DNA from: Mycolicibacterium rufum
GTDB taxonomy: Bacteria; Actinomycetota; Actinomycetes; Mycobacteriales; Mycobacteriaceae
Direction: 5' to 3'
Length of the DNA: 64,000 nucleotides
Assembly: GCF_022374875.2 (NCBI RefSeq)
Contig: NZ_CP092427.2
Span: forward strand, 62,001-126,000
The position numbers and the translations under genes were made by a program. Below are positions 50,033 through 60,155 of the stretch, in pieces; the first letter of the stretch is position 1, and each line of letters opens with the position of its first letter. Below the pieces are notes generated by a model. It ran no database searches. It saw nothing but the letters and a program-made list of their open reading frames with translations, and was not told where the DNA came from.

Positions 50033-50473
50033 ATGTCCCAGCGCTACGACGTCCCGGGGCGGTTCACCCGCCTGTTCAACGACGTGATCCGCCGGCTCGC
50101 CGAGCGAGGAGTCAGCGTGCAGGGCAGCACCGCGCTGCGCGTGCGTGGCCGCGCGAGCGGCGAGATGCGCTCCGTGGTGGTCAACCTGTCGACCGTCGAC
50201 GGCCGCGACTACCTGGTCTCACCGCGCGGCAACACCCAGTGGGTCCGCAACGCGCGCGCCGCAGGCACCGTCGAGACCGGCGCGCTGAACCGCGCGCGGC
50301 GCCGCGGTGTCGTCGAGCTGCCCGACGACGCCAAGCCCGCGCTGCTGCGGCGCTACCTCGATCGGTGGTACTGGCAGGTCAAGGGTCACACCGGTGGACT
50401 GACGCCCGCGTCGAGCGACGCGCAGATCCGTGCGGTCGCCGGGTCGATCCCGGTGTTCGAGCTGACCGGTTAA
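50033..50473 (+). CDS. Ddn-like F420-dependent nitroreductase/quinone reductase family protein
   Basis: 146 aa split-barrel protein of the deazaflavin-dependent nitroreductase family, common in mycobacteria. Visible features are STALRVRGRASGEMRSVVVN, YLVSPRGNTQWVRNARAAG and the C-terminal PVFELTG. Family members bind coenzyme F420 and reduce quinones or nitro compounds; the substrate here is unknown. ATG at 50033 has a clear AAAGGA ribosome site. The gene is divergent from the TetR regulator with a perfect palindrome just upstream, so it is the likely regulated target. Its stop overlaps the convergent serine protease gene by four bases. Confidence 0.9.
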   Translation: MSQRYDVPGRFTRLFNDVIRRLAERGVSVQGSTALRVRGRASGEMRSVVVNLSTVDGRDYLVSPRGNTQWVRNARAAGTVETGALNRARRRGVVELPDDAKPALLRRYLDRWYWQVKGHTGGLTPASSDAQIRAVAGSIPVFELTG

Positions 50474-51180
50474 GGCTGCGCCGCCACCGGAGTGATCTGG
50501 GCGGACGCAGCGGAGACGACGTCCGCGCGCGCCTCCTGGCTGGCCGTCTGCCAGGACACCGCCGCCGGGAACGTGCCCCAGGTGCTGTTGAACACGCCGA
50601 TCAGCACGGTCCGGCCGTCGGGGGTGGTCGTGTACACCGGCCCGCCGCTGTCACCTTTGCGGCTCACCACGCCGTTGGCCATCGTGAACCAGCCGTTGTT
50701 CACCGCCTCGACCGTGCCGCAGCTCTCCCCGGTCACCACACCGAAGTGGCACACCGGCATTCCCGCCACCGGCAGCACGGCCGGGTCGGTGACCAGCACC
50801 TTGCCGCTGGGCAGCACGTTGTTGACCGCGGCGGTCGGCAGCAGCTGGATCACCTGCCAGTCGGCGATCTGGTGGTTGGTGTCGATCGTGGTGCCATCGG
50901 GGGTGTTGTCCCGGAACGAGACCTGGGTGCCGATCACGGTGCCGCCCTTGTCGGTGACGGTGCCGGAGGCCCGGCAGTGACCGGCGGTGAACGCGATGCG
51001 GGTCTGCGGATCGACGTAGCCGAGCGTGCACAGCACCGAATCCTGGTGGATCTCCATCCCCGGGTGCACCAGCACGTCGGGTTGGGCGTTCGCCGGGGCG
51101 GACGGCACCAGCAAAGCGGCGAGGCAGGCCAGCAGAGCGGGCAGCACCTTCGGTCCTCGCGACGGCGGTCGAATCGACAC
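50470..51180 (-). CDS. Secreted trypsin-like serine protease (Rv1815-like)
   Basis: 236 aa with a Sec signal peptide (about 1-32, VLPALLACLAALLVPSAPANA) after a basic start. The chymotrypsin-fold triad is visible: His68 in FTAGHC, Asp107 in IADWQV and Ser178 in KGDSGGPVY. Cysteine pairs (CTLG with AGHC, VCHFG with ESCG) suggest two disulfides. No PDZ domain or C-terminal anchor is present, so it should be exported. The GTG at 51180 (VSIRPPSRG) is chosen because it precedes the signal peptide directly. Rv1815 lies at the same place next to the TetR gene in M. tuberculosis. Confidence 0.88.
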   Translation of the reverse strand: MSIRPPSRGPKVLPALLACLAALLVPSAPANAQPDVLVHPGMEIHQDSVLCTLGYVDPQTRIAFTAGHCRASGTVTDKGGTVIGTQVSFRDNTPDGTTIDTNHQIADWQVIQLLPTAAVNNVLPSGKVLVTDPAVLPVAGMPVCHFGVVTGESCGTVEAVNNGWFTMANGVVSRKGDSGGPVYTTTPDGRTVLIGVFNSTWGTFPAAVSWQTASQEARADVVSAASAQITPVAAQP

Positions 51181-51304
51181 GGCCCCTCCACTCTCCCCGG
51201 GTGAGTTCTCGGCGACCGCCGGGACATCGGGGTGATACCCGCGTGCGCCGACGGTGTAACCGGCTCATCGCGGGCCGATAACGGGGCGTTACACCGGCGT
51301 CAGG

Positions 51305-52711
51305 TCAGGAGTCGAAGCCCAGACCCGCGGCGTCGAGGGCGCGCAACAGCAGGTTGCGGCGCCCGGCGGAGTGGTCGGCCCGGTCCAGCGACCATCGGGT
51401 GGCCTGGATCCCGGCGCTGGCCAGCGGCTCGGGCGGGAACGGAAGCGGCTTGCGGCGCACCATCTCCAACTGGGTGCGCGGCGTGGAGACGCCGTCCAGC
51501 AGGTCCAGGCAGACGTCCGCGGCGAACCGGGTCGCGCCGACACCGAGGCCGGTGAAGCCGTTGACGTAGGCCACGCGGCCTTCCCGCGCCAGTCCCCAGT
51601 GCGCGCAGAACCGGGTGTTGGTGTCGATCGGACCGGCCCAGCGATGGGTGAAGCGCACGTCGTCGAGGGCGGGGAAGGTGAGGAAGAAGTGCGCCGCGAG
51701 TCGGCGGTAGCTCTCGGTGCGGTCCTCGTAGGAGGACTTGACCCGCCGGCCGAAGTGGTAGACCGCGTCGTAGCCGCCCCAGACGATCCGGTTGTCCATC
51801 GACAGCCGGTAGTAGTGGAACTGGTTCGCGGAGTCCCCGATGCCCTGCCTGCCGGCCCACCCGATGCGGTCGAGCTGGGCCTCGGTCAGCGGCTCGGTCG
51901 CCAGCACGTAGTCGTAGACCGGCACGGTGTAGAGCCGATTGCGCCGCAGCAGGCTCGGAAACACGTTGGTGGCCAACACGATCTGCCGGCAGGTCAGCGC
52001 CGGACCGTCGGTGTGCACCCGGATCGACGCGCCCCCGGAGTCGATGCGGCGTGCCGTGGTGTGCTCGAAGATCTCCACGCCGGCCTCGCGGCACGCCCGG
52101 GCGAGTTCGAGCGCCAGCTTCGCGGGGTTGACGATCGCGCAGTCATCGGCGCTGAAGAGCCCGGCCAGGTAGGTCGGCGAGTGCACCTCCTCACGCACCC
52201 GCGCGGTGTCGAAGAACTCGCCGTGCTTGTCCGCGGCGGCCTCCTGGAGCCAGGCCACCTGGTGCGGCTCGGTGGCCACGGTCAGCATGCCGGTGCGCTG
52301 CCATTCGACGTCGAGGCCGAGATCGGCGATCTCGGCGGCCATGCCGTCGAGGTTCTCCATGCCCAGCGCCTCGAGGGTGTCCATCTCCTCGGGCCAGCGG
52401 GACTTCCCGTTGTCGTAGCCGTGGGTCAGGCTGGCGTCGACGAACCCGCCGTTGCGGCCGGACGCGGCCCAGCCGATGCGGTCGGCCTCGATGAGGATGA
52501 CCCGCCGGTCGGGATGACGGCGCGCGGCGTGCAGCGCGCTCCACAGGCCGGTGTAGCCGCCGCCGATGACCAGCAGGTCCGCGGTGACGGGCCCGGACGG
52601 CGGCGGGTAGTCCGGCCGGGCGGTGTCCAGCCAGACCGAGCCCATCCTGCTGCCGGCCAGCGACCGGTCGATCAGCGCGGGGTCGACGGGGGCATCGAAA
52701 ACGGTCTTCAC
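51305..52711 (-). CDS. FAD-dependent oxidoreductase of the DAO family (amine/amino-acid oxidase-like)
   Basis: 468 aa from GTG 52711 (VKTVFDAPVDP). An in-frame ATG at 52735 would overlap the upstream gene by 14 bases. A Rossmann motif (DLLVIGGGYTGLWSALHAA) and RIGWAASGRNGGF near residue 80 are typical of DadA/OrdL/PuuB-like oxidases, as is the C-terminal VAYVNGFTGLGVGATRF. The family oxidises secondary amines or amino acids with O2 or a membrane acceptor. The substrate is unknown. It starts ten bases after the sterol desaturase stop, so it is probably translated from the same message. Confidence 0.85.
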   Translation of the reverse strand: MKTVFDAPVDPALIDRSLAGSRMGSVWLDTARPDYPPPSGPVTADLLVIGGGYTGLWSALHAARRHPDRRVILIEADRIGWAASGRNGGFVDASLTHGYDNGKSRWPEEMDTLEALGMENLDGMAAEIADLGLDVEWQRTGMLTVATEPHQVAWLQEAAADKHGEFFDTARVREEVHSPTYLAGLFSADDCAIVNPAKLALELARACREAGVEIFEHTTARRIDSGGASIRVHTDGPALTCRQIVLATNVFPSLLRRNRLYTVPVYDYVLATEPLTEAQLDRIGWAGRQGIGDSANQFHYYRLSMDNRIVWGGYDAVYHFGRRVKSSYEDRTESYRRLAAHFFLTFPALDDVRFTHRWAGPIDTNTRFCAHWGLAREGRVAYVNGFTGLGVGATRFAADVCLDLLDGVSTPRTQLEMVRRKPLPFPPEPLASAGIQATRWSLDRADHSAGRRNLLLRALDAAGLGFDS

Positions 52712-52721
52712 ACCGCGCAGA

Positions 52722-53654
<933 letters not shown>

Positions 53655-53669
53655 GTCGCTCCCCCGCTC

Positions 53670-55241
53670 CTACCGGAAACTCAGCACGTCGTCGCCCCAG
53701 GCGCGCCGCACCGGCGCGTCGAGGTCGTCGACCACGGCGTCCTGCCGGTCGATGACCAGGGTGGCGCGGTCCTCGGCGCCATAGGGCCGCCACTGCGGCT
53801 CGCCGGGCAGCCCCGTCGGCACCCCGTCGCGGGCGAAGCCGGTCCAGCGGGCACGGACGCGGCGTGACACCTGCTCCCCCACGGCGCGCCCGCCGAGGGC
53901 GAACATCGGGTCCTTGCGCACCGCGCCGAGATTGCCCCAGACGAACGGCAACTCGGTGGCGTGCGCGGCGTGCAGGCGCAGCAGCCGCAGCATCGGGGTG
54001 GCGAAGTCGAAGCGGTACAGGTACACCGGCGCGGAGGTGCGGTGCCCGTCGGCGAACCAGATGGATGGCATCCGGAAGCCCAGGTCCCCGGCCAGGCCGA
54101 GGCCCTTGCCCTTGCGGCGGCCCCGGTAGACGCCCTCGAGCGCGCGTTGCTCGGGCAGCGACAGGTCGGGCTGCTCGGCCGCGATCTGGGCGAACATCGC
54201 GCGGATGGACTCCGTCTTGATCGGCATCAGCGGCGACTTCATGTAGCGGAACAGCGCCGCCTCGTTGCGGTTGGTGCCGATGATCAGCGGCACCGGATGC
54301 GTCCGCCCGGCCCGCGCCAGCCGCACCGGGTAGTCGGGGATGACGTCGCGGTCGACGATCGGCGCGAAAGCCAGCCGGCCCGGGGTCTGCACGGGCACCT
54401 CGTCGAAGACGGTGCGGGACGCGGTGACGATCGCCTCGATGGGCAGCTGCGTCAGCCGGGACAACTCGTCGCGGCCCACCCCGACCACCTCGAGGAAGCG
54501 TGCGGCGATGCGGCTGGCCGGTTCCGCGTCGTAGGACGACGTGACCGGTGAACTCTGGGCGATCGCGGCGTGGAACAGGCCGCGGGCCGCGGGGCTGCCG
54601 AGCAGCGTCGTCACCACCCCGGCACCGGCGGATTCGCCGAACAGGGTGACCCGGCCGGGGTCGCCGCCGAATGCGGCGATGTTGTCGCGCACCCACTCCA
54701 GCGCGGCGAGCACGTCGCGCAGGCCGACATTGGTGGCGAACCGGTCGGCGTCGGCGCCGAGGGTGGCCAGCTCGAGGAAGCCCAGCGCGCCGAGCCGGTA
54801 GTTGACGGTCACCACGATGACGTCGCCGTCGACGGCGAGCCGGCGGCCCTTGTAGAGCGGCTGGCTGGCCGAGCCGAGGATGTAGGCGCCGCCGTGCACC
54901 CACACCATCACCGGCTTGCCTGCGCCGGCCTCGGTGCCCGACGGGGCCCACACGTTGAGGCGCAGGAAATCCTCGCCCTGCGGGGCGCCCAGGTCGATGG
55001 GGATGCGCGGGTCGGTGGGCTGCGGGCAGACCGGGCCCACCCGGGTGGCGTCGAACGGTTCGGTCCACGCCGTCGGCGGCTGGGGAGCCCGCCAGCGCAG
55101 GTCACCGACCGGCGCGGCGGCGTAGCGGACCGCCTTCCACGAGGCGACCACCCCGTCGTCGACGCCGCGCACGGGTCCGTAGGTGGTGTCCACCACCGGC
55201 CGCCCACCCGCATTGCTGCGGGTCGTCGCCTCCGCGGTCAT
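53670..55241 (-). CDS. Type B carboxylesterase
   Basis: 523 aa alpha/beta-hydrolase of the carboxylesterase/cholinesterase family. The nucleophile elbow is TLFGESAGAGVV, preceded by the oxyanion segment MVWVHGGAYILGSAS. The C-terminal histidine lies in HATELPFVWGN. No signal peptide is evident, so it is probably cytoplasmic. ATG at 55241 is chosen because AAGGAG precedes it by eight bases; the frame remains open upstream without support. It leads a minus-strand run with the sterol desaturase and the DAO-type oxidase, and is divergent from the SfnB-like gene. An inverted repeat lies 26 bases upstream of its start. Confidence 0.92.
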   Translation of the reverse strand: MTAEATTRSNAGGRPVVDTTYGPVRGVDDGVVASWKAVRYAAAPVGDLRWRAPQPPTAWTEPFDATRVGPVCPQPTDPRIPIDLGAPQGEDFLRLNVWAPSGTEAGAGKPVMVWVHGGAYILGSASQPLYKGRRLAVDGDVIVVTVNYRLGALGFLELATLGADADRFATNVGLRDVLAALEWVRDNIAAFGGDPGRVTLFGESAGAGVVTTLLGSPAARGLFHAAIAQSSPVTSSYDAEPASRIAARFLEVVGVGRDELSRLTQLPIEAIVTASRTVFDEVPVQTPGRLAFAPIVDRDVIPDYPVRLARAGRTHPVPLIIGTNRNEAALFRYMKSPLMPIKTESIRAMFAQIAAEQPDLSLPEQRALEGVYRGRRKGKGLGLAGDLGFRMPSIWFADGHRTSAPVYLYRFDFATPMLRLLRLHAAHATELPFVWGNLGAVRKDPMFALGGRAVGEQVSRRVRARWTGFARDGVPTGLPGEPQWRPYGAEDRATLVIDRQDAVVDDLDAPVRRAWGDDVLSFR

Positions 55242-55266
55242 CGCTGATCTCCTTCGATCGACAGCC

Positions 55267-55282
55267 GGTACGTAACTGTACC
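55267..55282. promoter_or_regulatory. Candidate operator between esterase and SfnB-like genes
   Basis: GGTAC at 55267-55271 and its reverse complement GTACC at 55278-55282 flank a six-base spacer. This short inverted repeat sits in the 145-bp divergent promoter region. No regulator gene is adjacent, so the binding protein is unknown. Confidence 0.4.
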
Positions 55283-55386
55283 AGCGGGCGCGCTCCGCCG
55301 AGCCGGCCCCGACGACGCGGCCCGACAAAGATTCTCGCTGCTCACAACTCTCCCGCACCGGGCCGGCCCCTCCCTACGGTGCCGCC

Positions 55387-56649
55387 ATGACCGCCGACAT
55401 CCTCGCCCCGACCGCGTCGACCGTCCCCGCGCCGCCGGTGCTGCGCACGGCGCACGACGCCCTGGCCGCCGCCGACCGCGTGGTCGCCGCGATCGCCCCG
55501 GGCAGCGCCGAACGGGAACGCGCCGACGCCGTGCTCATCCCGCAGCTGCGTCTGGTGGCCGAGGCCGGGCTGCTGGGCATCTCCGTGCCGGTCGAGCACG
55601 GTGGCCCGGGACTGCCGGCGTCCACCGTCGTCGAGGTGCTGCGGCGGCTGTCGCGCGCCGACGGAGCGGTCGGGCAGCTGCTGCTCGCGCACTTCGTGAT
55701 CGCCCACAACATCGCGGGTCTCGGTGACCGGCAGCCGGTGCCCAGGATCTTCGCCGACGTGCTGGCCGGCGCCCAACTCGGCAACGCCACCGCCGAGCGG
55801 GGCACCGCCCACGCCCTGGATCGCCGCACCACGGTGACGGCCCGCGACGACCACTGGATCGTCAACGGCGTCAAGTACTACGCGACGGGCGCACTGGGCG
55901 CCGCCTGGATCGCGGTGTCGGCGCGGATCGCCGACCGGGACACCGGGGATACGGCGACGCTGTTCGTGCGGCCGGACCAGCCGGGCGTCACGCTGGCCCT
56001 GGAGGAGTGGTCGGCGTTCGGGCAGCGCGGCACCCGCAGCGGCCGGGTCACGCTGCGCGACGTGACGGTGCCGGCCGACCTCGTGATCGACGAGGGCCCG
56101 CCGCCGCACCCGGTCGACGCCCCGCCCAGCGTTGCGGGCGCCTTCGATCAGGCGTTGCACGCCGCGATCGACATCGGCATCGCGCGGGCCGCCCTCGAGG
56201 ACGGCGCGGAGTTCGTCCGCACCCGGTCGCGGCCGTGGAAGGAGGCGCTCGACGCCGGCTTCGAGCGCGCCGACGAGGAACCGCACGTCGTCCGGCGGTT
56301 CGGCGAACTCACCGCGCGGCTCTACGCGCTCGAGGCGCTGCTGGCCCGCGGCACCGCGCTGATCGACGAGGCGCTCGCCGCGCCGGACGTCACCCGCGAC
56401 GCCGCCGCGCAGGCATCGCTGACCGTCGCGGCGGCCAAGGCGCTGGCCCAGCAGGACGCGGTCGAGATCGCCGGCGGTGTCTTCGAGTTGACGGGCACCT
56501 CGGCCGCCGACGGCGCGGTCAACCTGGACCGGCACTGGCGCAACGTGCGGGTGCACTCGCTGCACGACCCGGCCCGGTGGAAGTACGTGCACCTGGGCAA
56601 CCACACGCTGCACGGCACCCGGCCGCCGCGGTTGGGGCTGGTGCTCTGA
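55387..56649 (+). CDS. SfnB/DszC-like acyl-CoA-dehydrogenase-fold monooxygenase
   Basis: 420 aa with the acyl-CoA dehydrogenase fold but the sequence features of the SfnB sulfur-acquisition group, for example GGVFELTGTSAADGAVNLDR, HWRNVRVHSLHDP and RWKYVHLGNH near the C-terminus. Family relatives use reduced FMN and O2 to attack sulfur compounds such as dimethyl sulfone or dibenzothiophene. No flavin reductase gene is next to it; the ferredoxin reductase 5 kb away is not obviously linked. ATG 55387 (MTADILAPT). The stop is three bases from that of the convergent MFS gene. Regulation by sulfate limitation is likely from the family but not visible. Confidence 0.86.
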   Translation: MTADILAPTASTVPAPPVLRTAHDALAAADRVVAAIAPGSAERERADAVLIPQLRLVAEAGLLGISVPVEHGGPGLPASTVVEVLRRLSRADGAVGQLLLAHFVIAHNIAGLGDRQPVPRIFADVLAGAQLGNATAERGTAHALDRRTTVTARDDHWIVNGVKYYATGALGAAWIAVSARIADRDTGDTATLFVRPDQPGVTLALEEWSAFGQRGTRSGRVTLRDVTVPADLVIDEGPPPHPVDAPPSVAGAFDQALHAAIDIGIARAALEDGAEFVRTRSRPWKEALDAGFERADEEPHVVRRFGELTARLYALEALLARGTALIDEALAAPDVTRDAAAQASLTVAAAKALAQQDAVEIAGGVFELTGTSAADGAVNLDRHWRNVRVHSLHDPARWKYVHLGNHTLHGTRPPRLGLVL

Positions 56650-56652
56650 CCC

Positions 56653-57837
56653 CTACCGGCGGCGGCCTGCGAGCACCCCGCTCAGGGCGAGCAGGCTCAC
56701 CCCGGCGACCACCACGCTGAGCAGCCCGACCCGCAGGCTCGCGGCATCGGCCACCACCCCCACGATCAACGGGGCGCCGAGGAAGCCGACCCGCATCAGC
56801 CAGGTCAGGATCGTCAGCCCGGTGCCGGCGCGCAGGCCCGGCAGTTCGTCGGCCGCGCGCATCGCGGCCGGCACCGCGGTGGCCACCCCGAAGCCGGCGG
56901 CCGCGAAGCCCGCGATGGTGCCGGGCACCGACGGAAACGCCAGCGCCGCACCCATTCCGGCTGCGGTGATGACGCCACCGGCGCGCGCGACGGCACGCTC
57001 GCCGAACCGGTCGACCAGCCGGTCCCCGATCAGCCGTCCCCCACACATGCACCCCACCAGCGCGACGTACCCCAGCGCGGCCACCGGACCGGGCGCGCCC
57101 AGGCTGTCGCGCAGATACAGCGTGGCCCAGGAACTTCCGGCGTCCTCCACGGTGGCGCCGGCGATCGCGATTCCGACCAGGGCGAGCAGCGTCAGGTACA
57201 CCGCGGCGCTCGCCGCGGGCGTCCCGTCGCGCTGCGCCGGATGGTCGTCGTGATCGGGGCCGTGGAGCAGGAACGGATAGGCCGCGACCGCGACGGCGCA
57301 GAACAGTGCCGCCGAGGCGCCCAGGTGGACCGTTCGCGGCAGGTGCACGGCGATCGCGCCGGCGGCCATCAAACCGCCGGTCATGGCGCCCACCGCCCAC
57401 ACCGCGTGCAGCGAGTTGATGATCGAGCGGCCGTACTGGCGTTGCAGCCGTAGGGCGTTGACGTTCTGGGCGACGTCGGTGACGGCGTCGGCGGCGCCGG
57501 CGACGAACAGCGCAGCGACGAGCACCAGCGGCGTGGGCGCCGACGCGGCGACCACGATGAACACCGCGAGCACGAGCGTGGTGGCCAGGGACACCCGCGC
57601 GGAGTCGAATCGCCGGATCAACGCCGCAGCGGCCGGTCCGGCCAACAGGGCGCCCGCGGAGAACGCGGCGACCGCGCCGCCGAGCATCGCGTTGGACAGC
57701 CCGAGGTCGGTCTTGATCTCGGGAAGCCGCGGCAGCAGGTTGGCGAACAGCGCACCGTTGGTGAGGAAGACGGCGCCGATCGCGACACGGGCCCGCCGGT
57801 CGCGCGCCTCGCCGCCGTCGAGCGGGTGTGGCGGCAT
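56653..57837 (-). CDS. MFS transporter
   Basis: 394 aa with about twelve hydrophobic segments arranged in two sets of six. The basic loop after the second segment (AALIRRFDSARV) corresponds to the MFS loop 2-3 motif; a similar RLIGDRLVDRFGERAV occurs in the second half. No substrate-specific motif was recognised; it resembles the YbjJ/fucose-permease-like group. The ATG at 57837 lies 73 bases from the divergent malQ start. Confidence 0.88.
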   Translation of the reverse strand: MPPHPLDGGEARDRRARVAIGAVFLTNGALFANLLPRLPEIKTDLGLSNAMLGGAVAAFSAGALLAGPAAAALIRRFDSARVSLATTLVLAVFIVVAASAPTPLVLVAALFVAGAADAVTDVAQNVNALRLQRQYGRSIINSLHAVWAVGAMTGGLMAAGAIAVHLPRTVHLGASAALFCAVAVAAYPFLLHGPDHDDHPAQRDGTPAASAAVYLTLLALVGIAIAGATVEDAGSSWATLYLRDSLGAPGPVAALGYVALVGCMCGGRLIGDRLVDRFGERAVARAGGVITAAGMGAALAFPSVPGTIAGFAAAGFGVATAVPAAMRAADELPGLRAGTGLTILTWLMRVGFLGAPLIVGVVADAASLRVGLLSVVVAGVSLLALSGVLAGRRR

Positions 57838-57910
57838 GGTGCACCGACCCTACCGGTCGGCCTGCGCCGTCGGCGCGACGCGGCACCGGTGGTGAGGGCA
57901 AGATTGCGCC

Positions 57911-60052
57911 ATGCCCGAGCAGGAGCGCACCGCGTCGTTGATCGACCTCGCCGCCCGGTACGGCGTGGCGACCGAGTACGACGACTGGACGGGCCGGCGG
58001 GTCACGGTGCCGGCCGCCACGCTGGTTGCCGTGCTCGAGGCGCTCGGGGTGCCCGCGCAGACCGAGGCGCAGCGCGCCGAGGCGCTCACGGCCCACGAAC
58101 GCGCCCACTGGGCACGCTCGCTGCCCACGTCCATCGTCGCCCGCACCGGGACCGCCACCCCGTTCTGGGTGCACGTCACCCACGGCGATCCGGTCGGTCT
58201 GTGGCTGCGGCTCGAGGACGGCAGCGTGCGCACCGGTGTGCGTCAGCTCGAGAACAACAGTCCGCCTTACGATCTGGACGGTCGGCTGATCGGCGAGGCG
58301 ACCTTCGAGTTGCCCGCCGATCTGCCGGTCGGGTATCACCGGCTGCATCTGCAGGTCGGTTCGTTCGACGCGGCGACCACGGTGATCGTGTCGCCGGCGC
58401 GGATCGCCCCGCCAGAGCGACTCGGCCACAGCCGGGCCTGGGGACTGTCCACCCAGCTCTACAGCGTGCGTTCGCAGAAGTCCTGGGGCGTGGGCGATCT
58501 GAGCGACCTGACCGACCTGGCGGTGTGGTCCGCCGCCCGGCACGGCGCCGGCTTCGTGCTGGTCAATCCGCTGCACGCCGCGGCCCCCACGGCCCCGATG
58601 GAGCCCTCGCCGTACCTGCCGACGTCCCGCCGGTTCGTCAACCCGCTCTACCTGCGGATCGAGGCGGTGCCCGAGTACGCCTACCTGCGCCACCGCGGGC
58701 GTCTGCGCAAGGCCCGCGCCCGGGTGCAGGTGCGGGCCGACCGCTCGGCGAGCATCGACCGCGACGCCGTGTGGAAGGCCAAACGCGCTGCGCTGGAGAG
58801 CATCTACCTCGTCGAGTTCTCCGCAGGCCGGGAGATCGCCTACCAGGCCTACTGCCGGCGCGAGGGCACCAGCCTGGACGATTTCGCGACGTGGTGCGCG
58901 CTGGCCGAGCACCACGGCGCCGACTGGCACGCCTGGCCCGCGGACCTGCAGCAGCCCCGCAGCCCCGCGGTCGCGGCGTTCGCCGCCGAGCACCCCGCCG
59001 ACGTCGACTTCCACCGCTGGCTGCAATGGCTGCTCGACGAGCAGCTGACCGCGGCGCAGGCCACCGCGCTGTCGGCGGGGATGGAACTCGGCATCATGGC
59101 CGACCTCGCGGTCGGGGTGGATCCCGACGGCGCGGACGCCTGGGCGCTGCAGGACGTGCTGGCGCTCGGCGTCACCGCCGGCGCCCCGCCCGACGAGTTC
59201 AACCAGATCGGGCAGGACTGGTCGCAGCCGCCATGGCGCCCCGACCGGCTCGCCGAGACCGCCTACGAGCCGTTCCGCGACCTCGTGCGGGCCGCTGTCC
59301 GGCACGCGGGCGGCGTGCGCATCGACCACATCATCGGGTTGTTCCGGCTGTGGTGGATCCCCCGGGGCGCGGCCCCGACCGAGGGCACCTACGTGCGCTA
59401 CGACCACGAGGCGATGATCGGCATCGTCGCGCTGGAGGCCCACCGGGCCGGGGCGCTGGTCGTCGGGGAGGATCTCGGCACCGTGGAGCGCTGGGTGCGC
59501 GACTACCTGCACGAGCGCGGACTGTTCGGCACGTCGATCCTGTGGTTCGAGGCCGACCACGACGGCGCGCCGCTGCCCGCCGAGCGCTGGCGGGAGACGG
59601 CGCTGTCGGCCGTGACCACCCACGATCTACCGCCGACCGCCGGCTATCTGGCCGGCGAGCACGTCCGGCTGCGCGACGAGCTGGGTCTGCTGGCCCGGCC
59701 CGCCGCCGAGGAGAGGGAATCCGACGAGGCCCATCAGCGCGCGTGGCTGACCGAGTTGCGGCGCGCAGGCCTGCTGCCCGACACCGACCCCGACCGCGAC
59801 GCGGTCGTGCTGGCGCTGCACCGCTATCTGGGACGGACACCGTCGCGACTGCTGGCGATGTCGTTGGCCGACGCCGTCGGGGAGACGCGCACCCAGAATC
59901 AGCCCGGCACCACCGACGAATACCCGAACTGGCGCGTCCCGCTGGCCGGTCCGGACGGGCGGCCTGTGCTGCTCGACGACGTCTTCACCGACCCTCGGGC
60001 GGCCGCGCTGTGCGAGGTGATGCGCGCCGCGGTCAAGCCCGCCGCGGGGTGA
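57911..60052 (+). CDS. malQ: 4-alpha-glucanotransferase (amylomaltase, GH77)
   Basis: 713 aa cytoplasmic enzyme that transfers alpha-1,4-glucan segments between maltooligosaccharides. The catalytic residues are in place: Asp472 in RIDHIIGLFRLWWIPRG, Glu520 in VVGEDLGTVE and Asp572 in TTHDLPPTAGY. Substrate-binding segments SYSGALRID-type are replaced by AVRHAGGVRIDH, as in actinobacterial long forms. An N-terminal extension of about 150 residues forms the beta-sandwich of long MalQ proteins. M. tuberculosis MalQ (Rv1781c) is 724 aa. It is a single gene here, divergent from an MFS gene, with no other glycogen genes nearby. Confidence 0.95.
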   Translation: MPEQERTASLIDLAARYGVATEYDDWTGRRVTVPAATLVAVLEALGVPAQTEAQRAEALTAHERAHWARSLPTSIVARTGTATPFWVHVTHGDPVGLWLRLEDGSVRTGVRQLENNSPPYDLDGRLIGEATFELPADLPVGYHRLHLQVGSFDAATTVIVSPARIAPPERLGHSRAWGLSTQLYSVRSQKSWGVGDLSDLTDLAVWSAARHGAGFVLVNPLHAAAPTAPMEPSPYLPTSRRFVNPLYLRIEAVPEYAYLRHRGRLRKARARVQVRADRSASIDRDAVWKAKRAALESIYLVEFSAGREIAYQAYCRREGTSLDDFATWCALAEHHGADWHAWPADLQQPRSPAVAAFAAEHPADVDFHRWLQWLLDEQLTAAQATALSAGMELGIMADLAVGVDPDGADAWALQDVLALGVTAGAPPDEFNQIGQDWSQPPWRPDRLAETAYEPFRDLVRAAVRHAGGVRIDHIIGLFRLWWIPRGAAPTEGTYVRYDHEAMIGIVALEAHRAGALVVGEDLGTVERWVRDYLHERGLFGTSILWFEADHDGAPLPAERWRETALSAVTTHDLPPTAGYLAGEHVRLRDELGLLARPAAEERESDEAHQRAWLTELRRAGLLPDTDPDRDAVVLALHRYLGRTPSRLLAMSLADAVGETRTQNQPGTTDEYPNWRVPLAGPDGRPVLLDDVFTDPRAAALCEVMRAAVKPAAG

Positions 60053-60155
60053 GCGGCGCCGGCCGGTGTAACGCCGCGCCCCCTCGCAGCGGTTTCACAT
60101 TCGTCACCGCTGCGATATGTTCGCACCGCATCGCCGACCCGAGGAGAGAGTTGTC

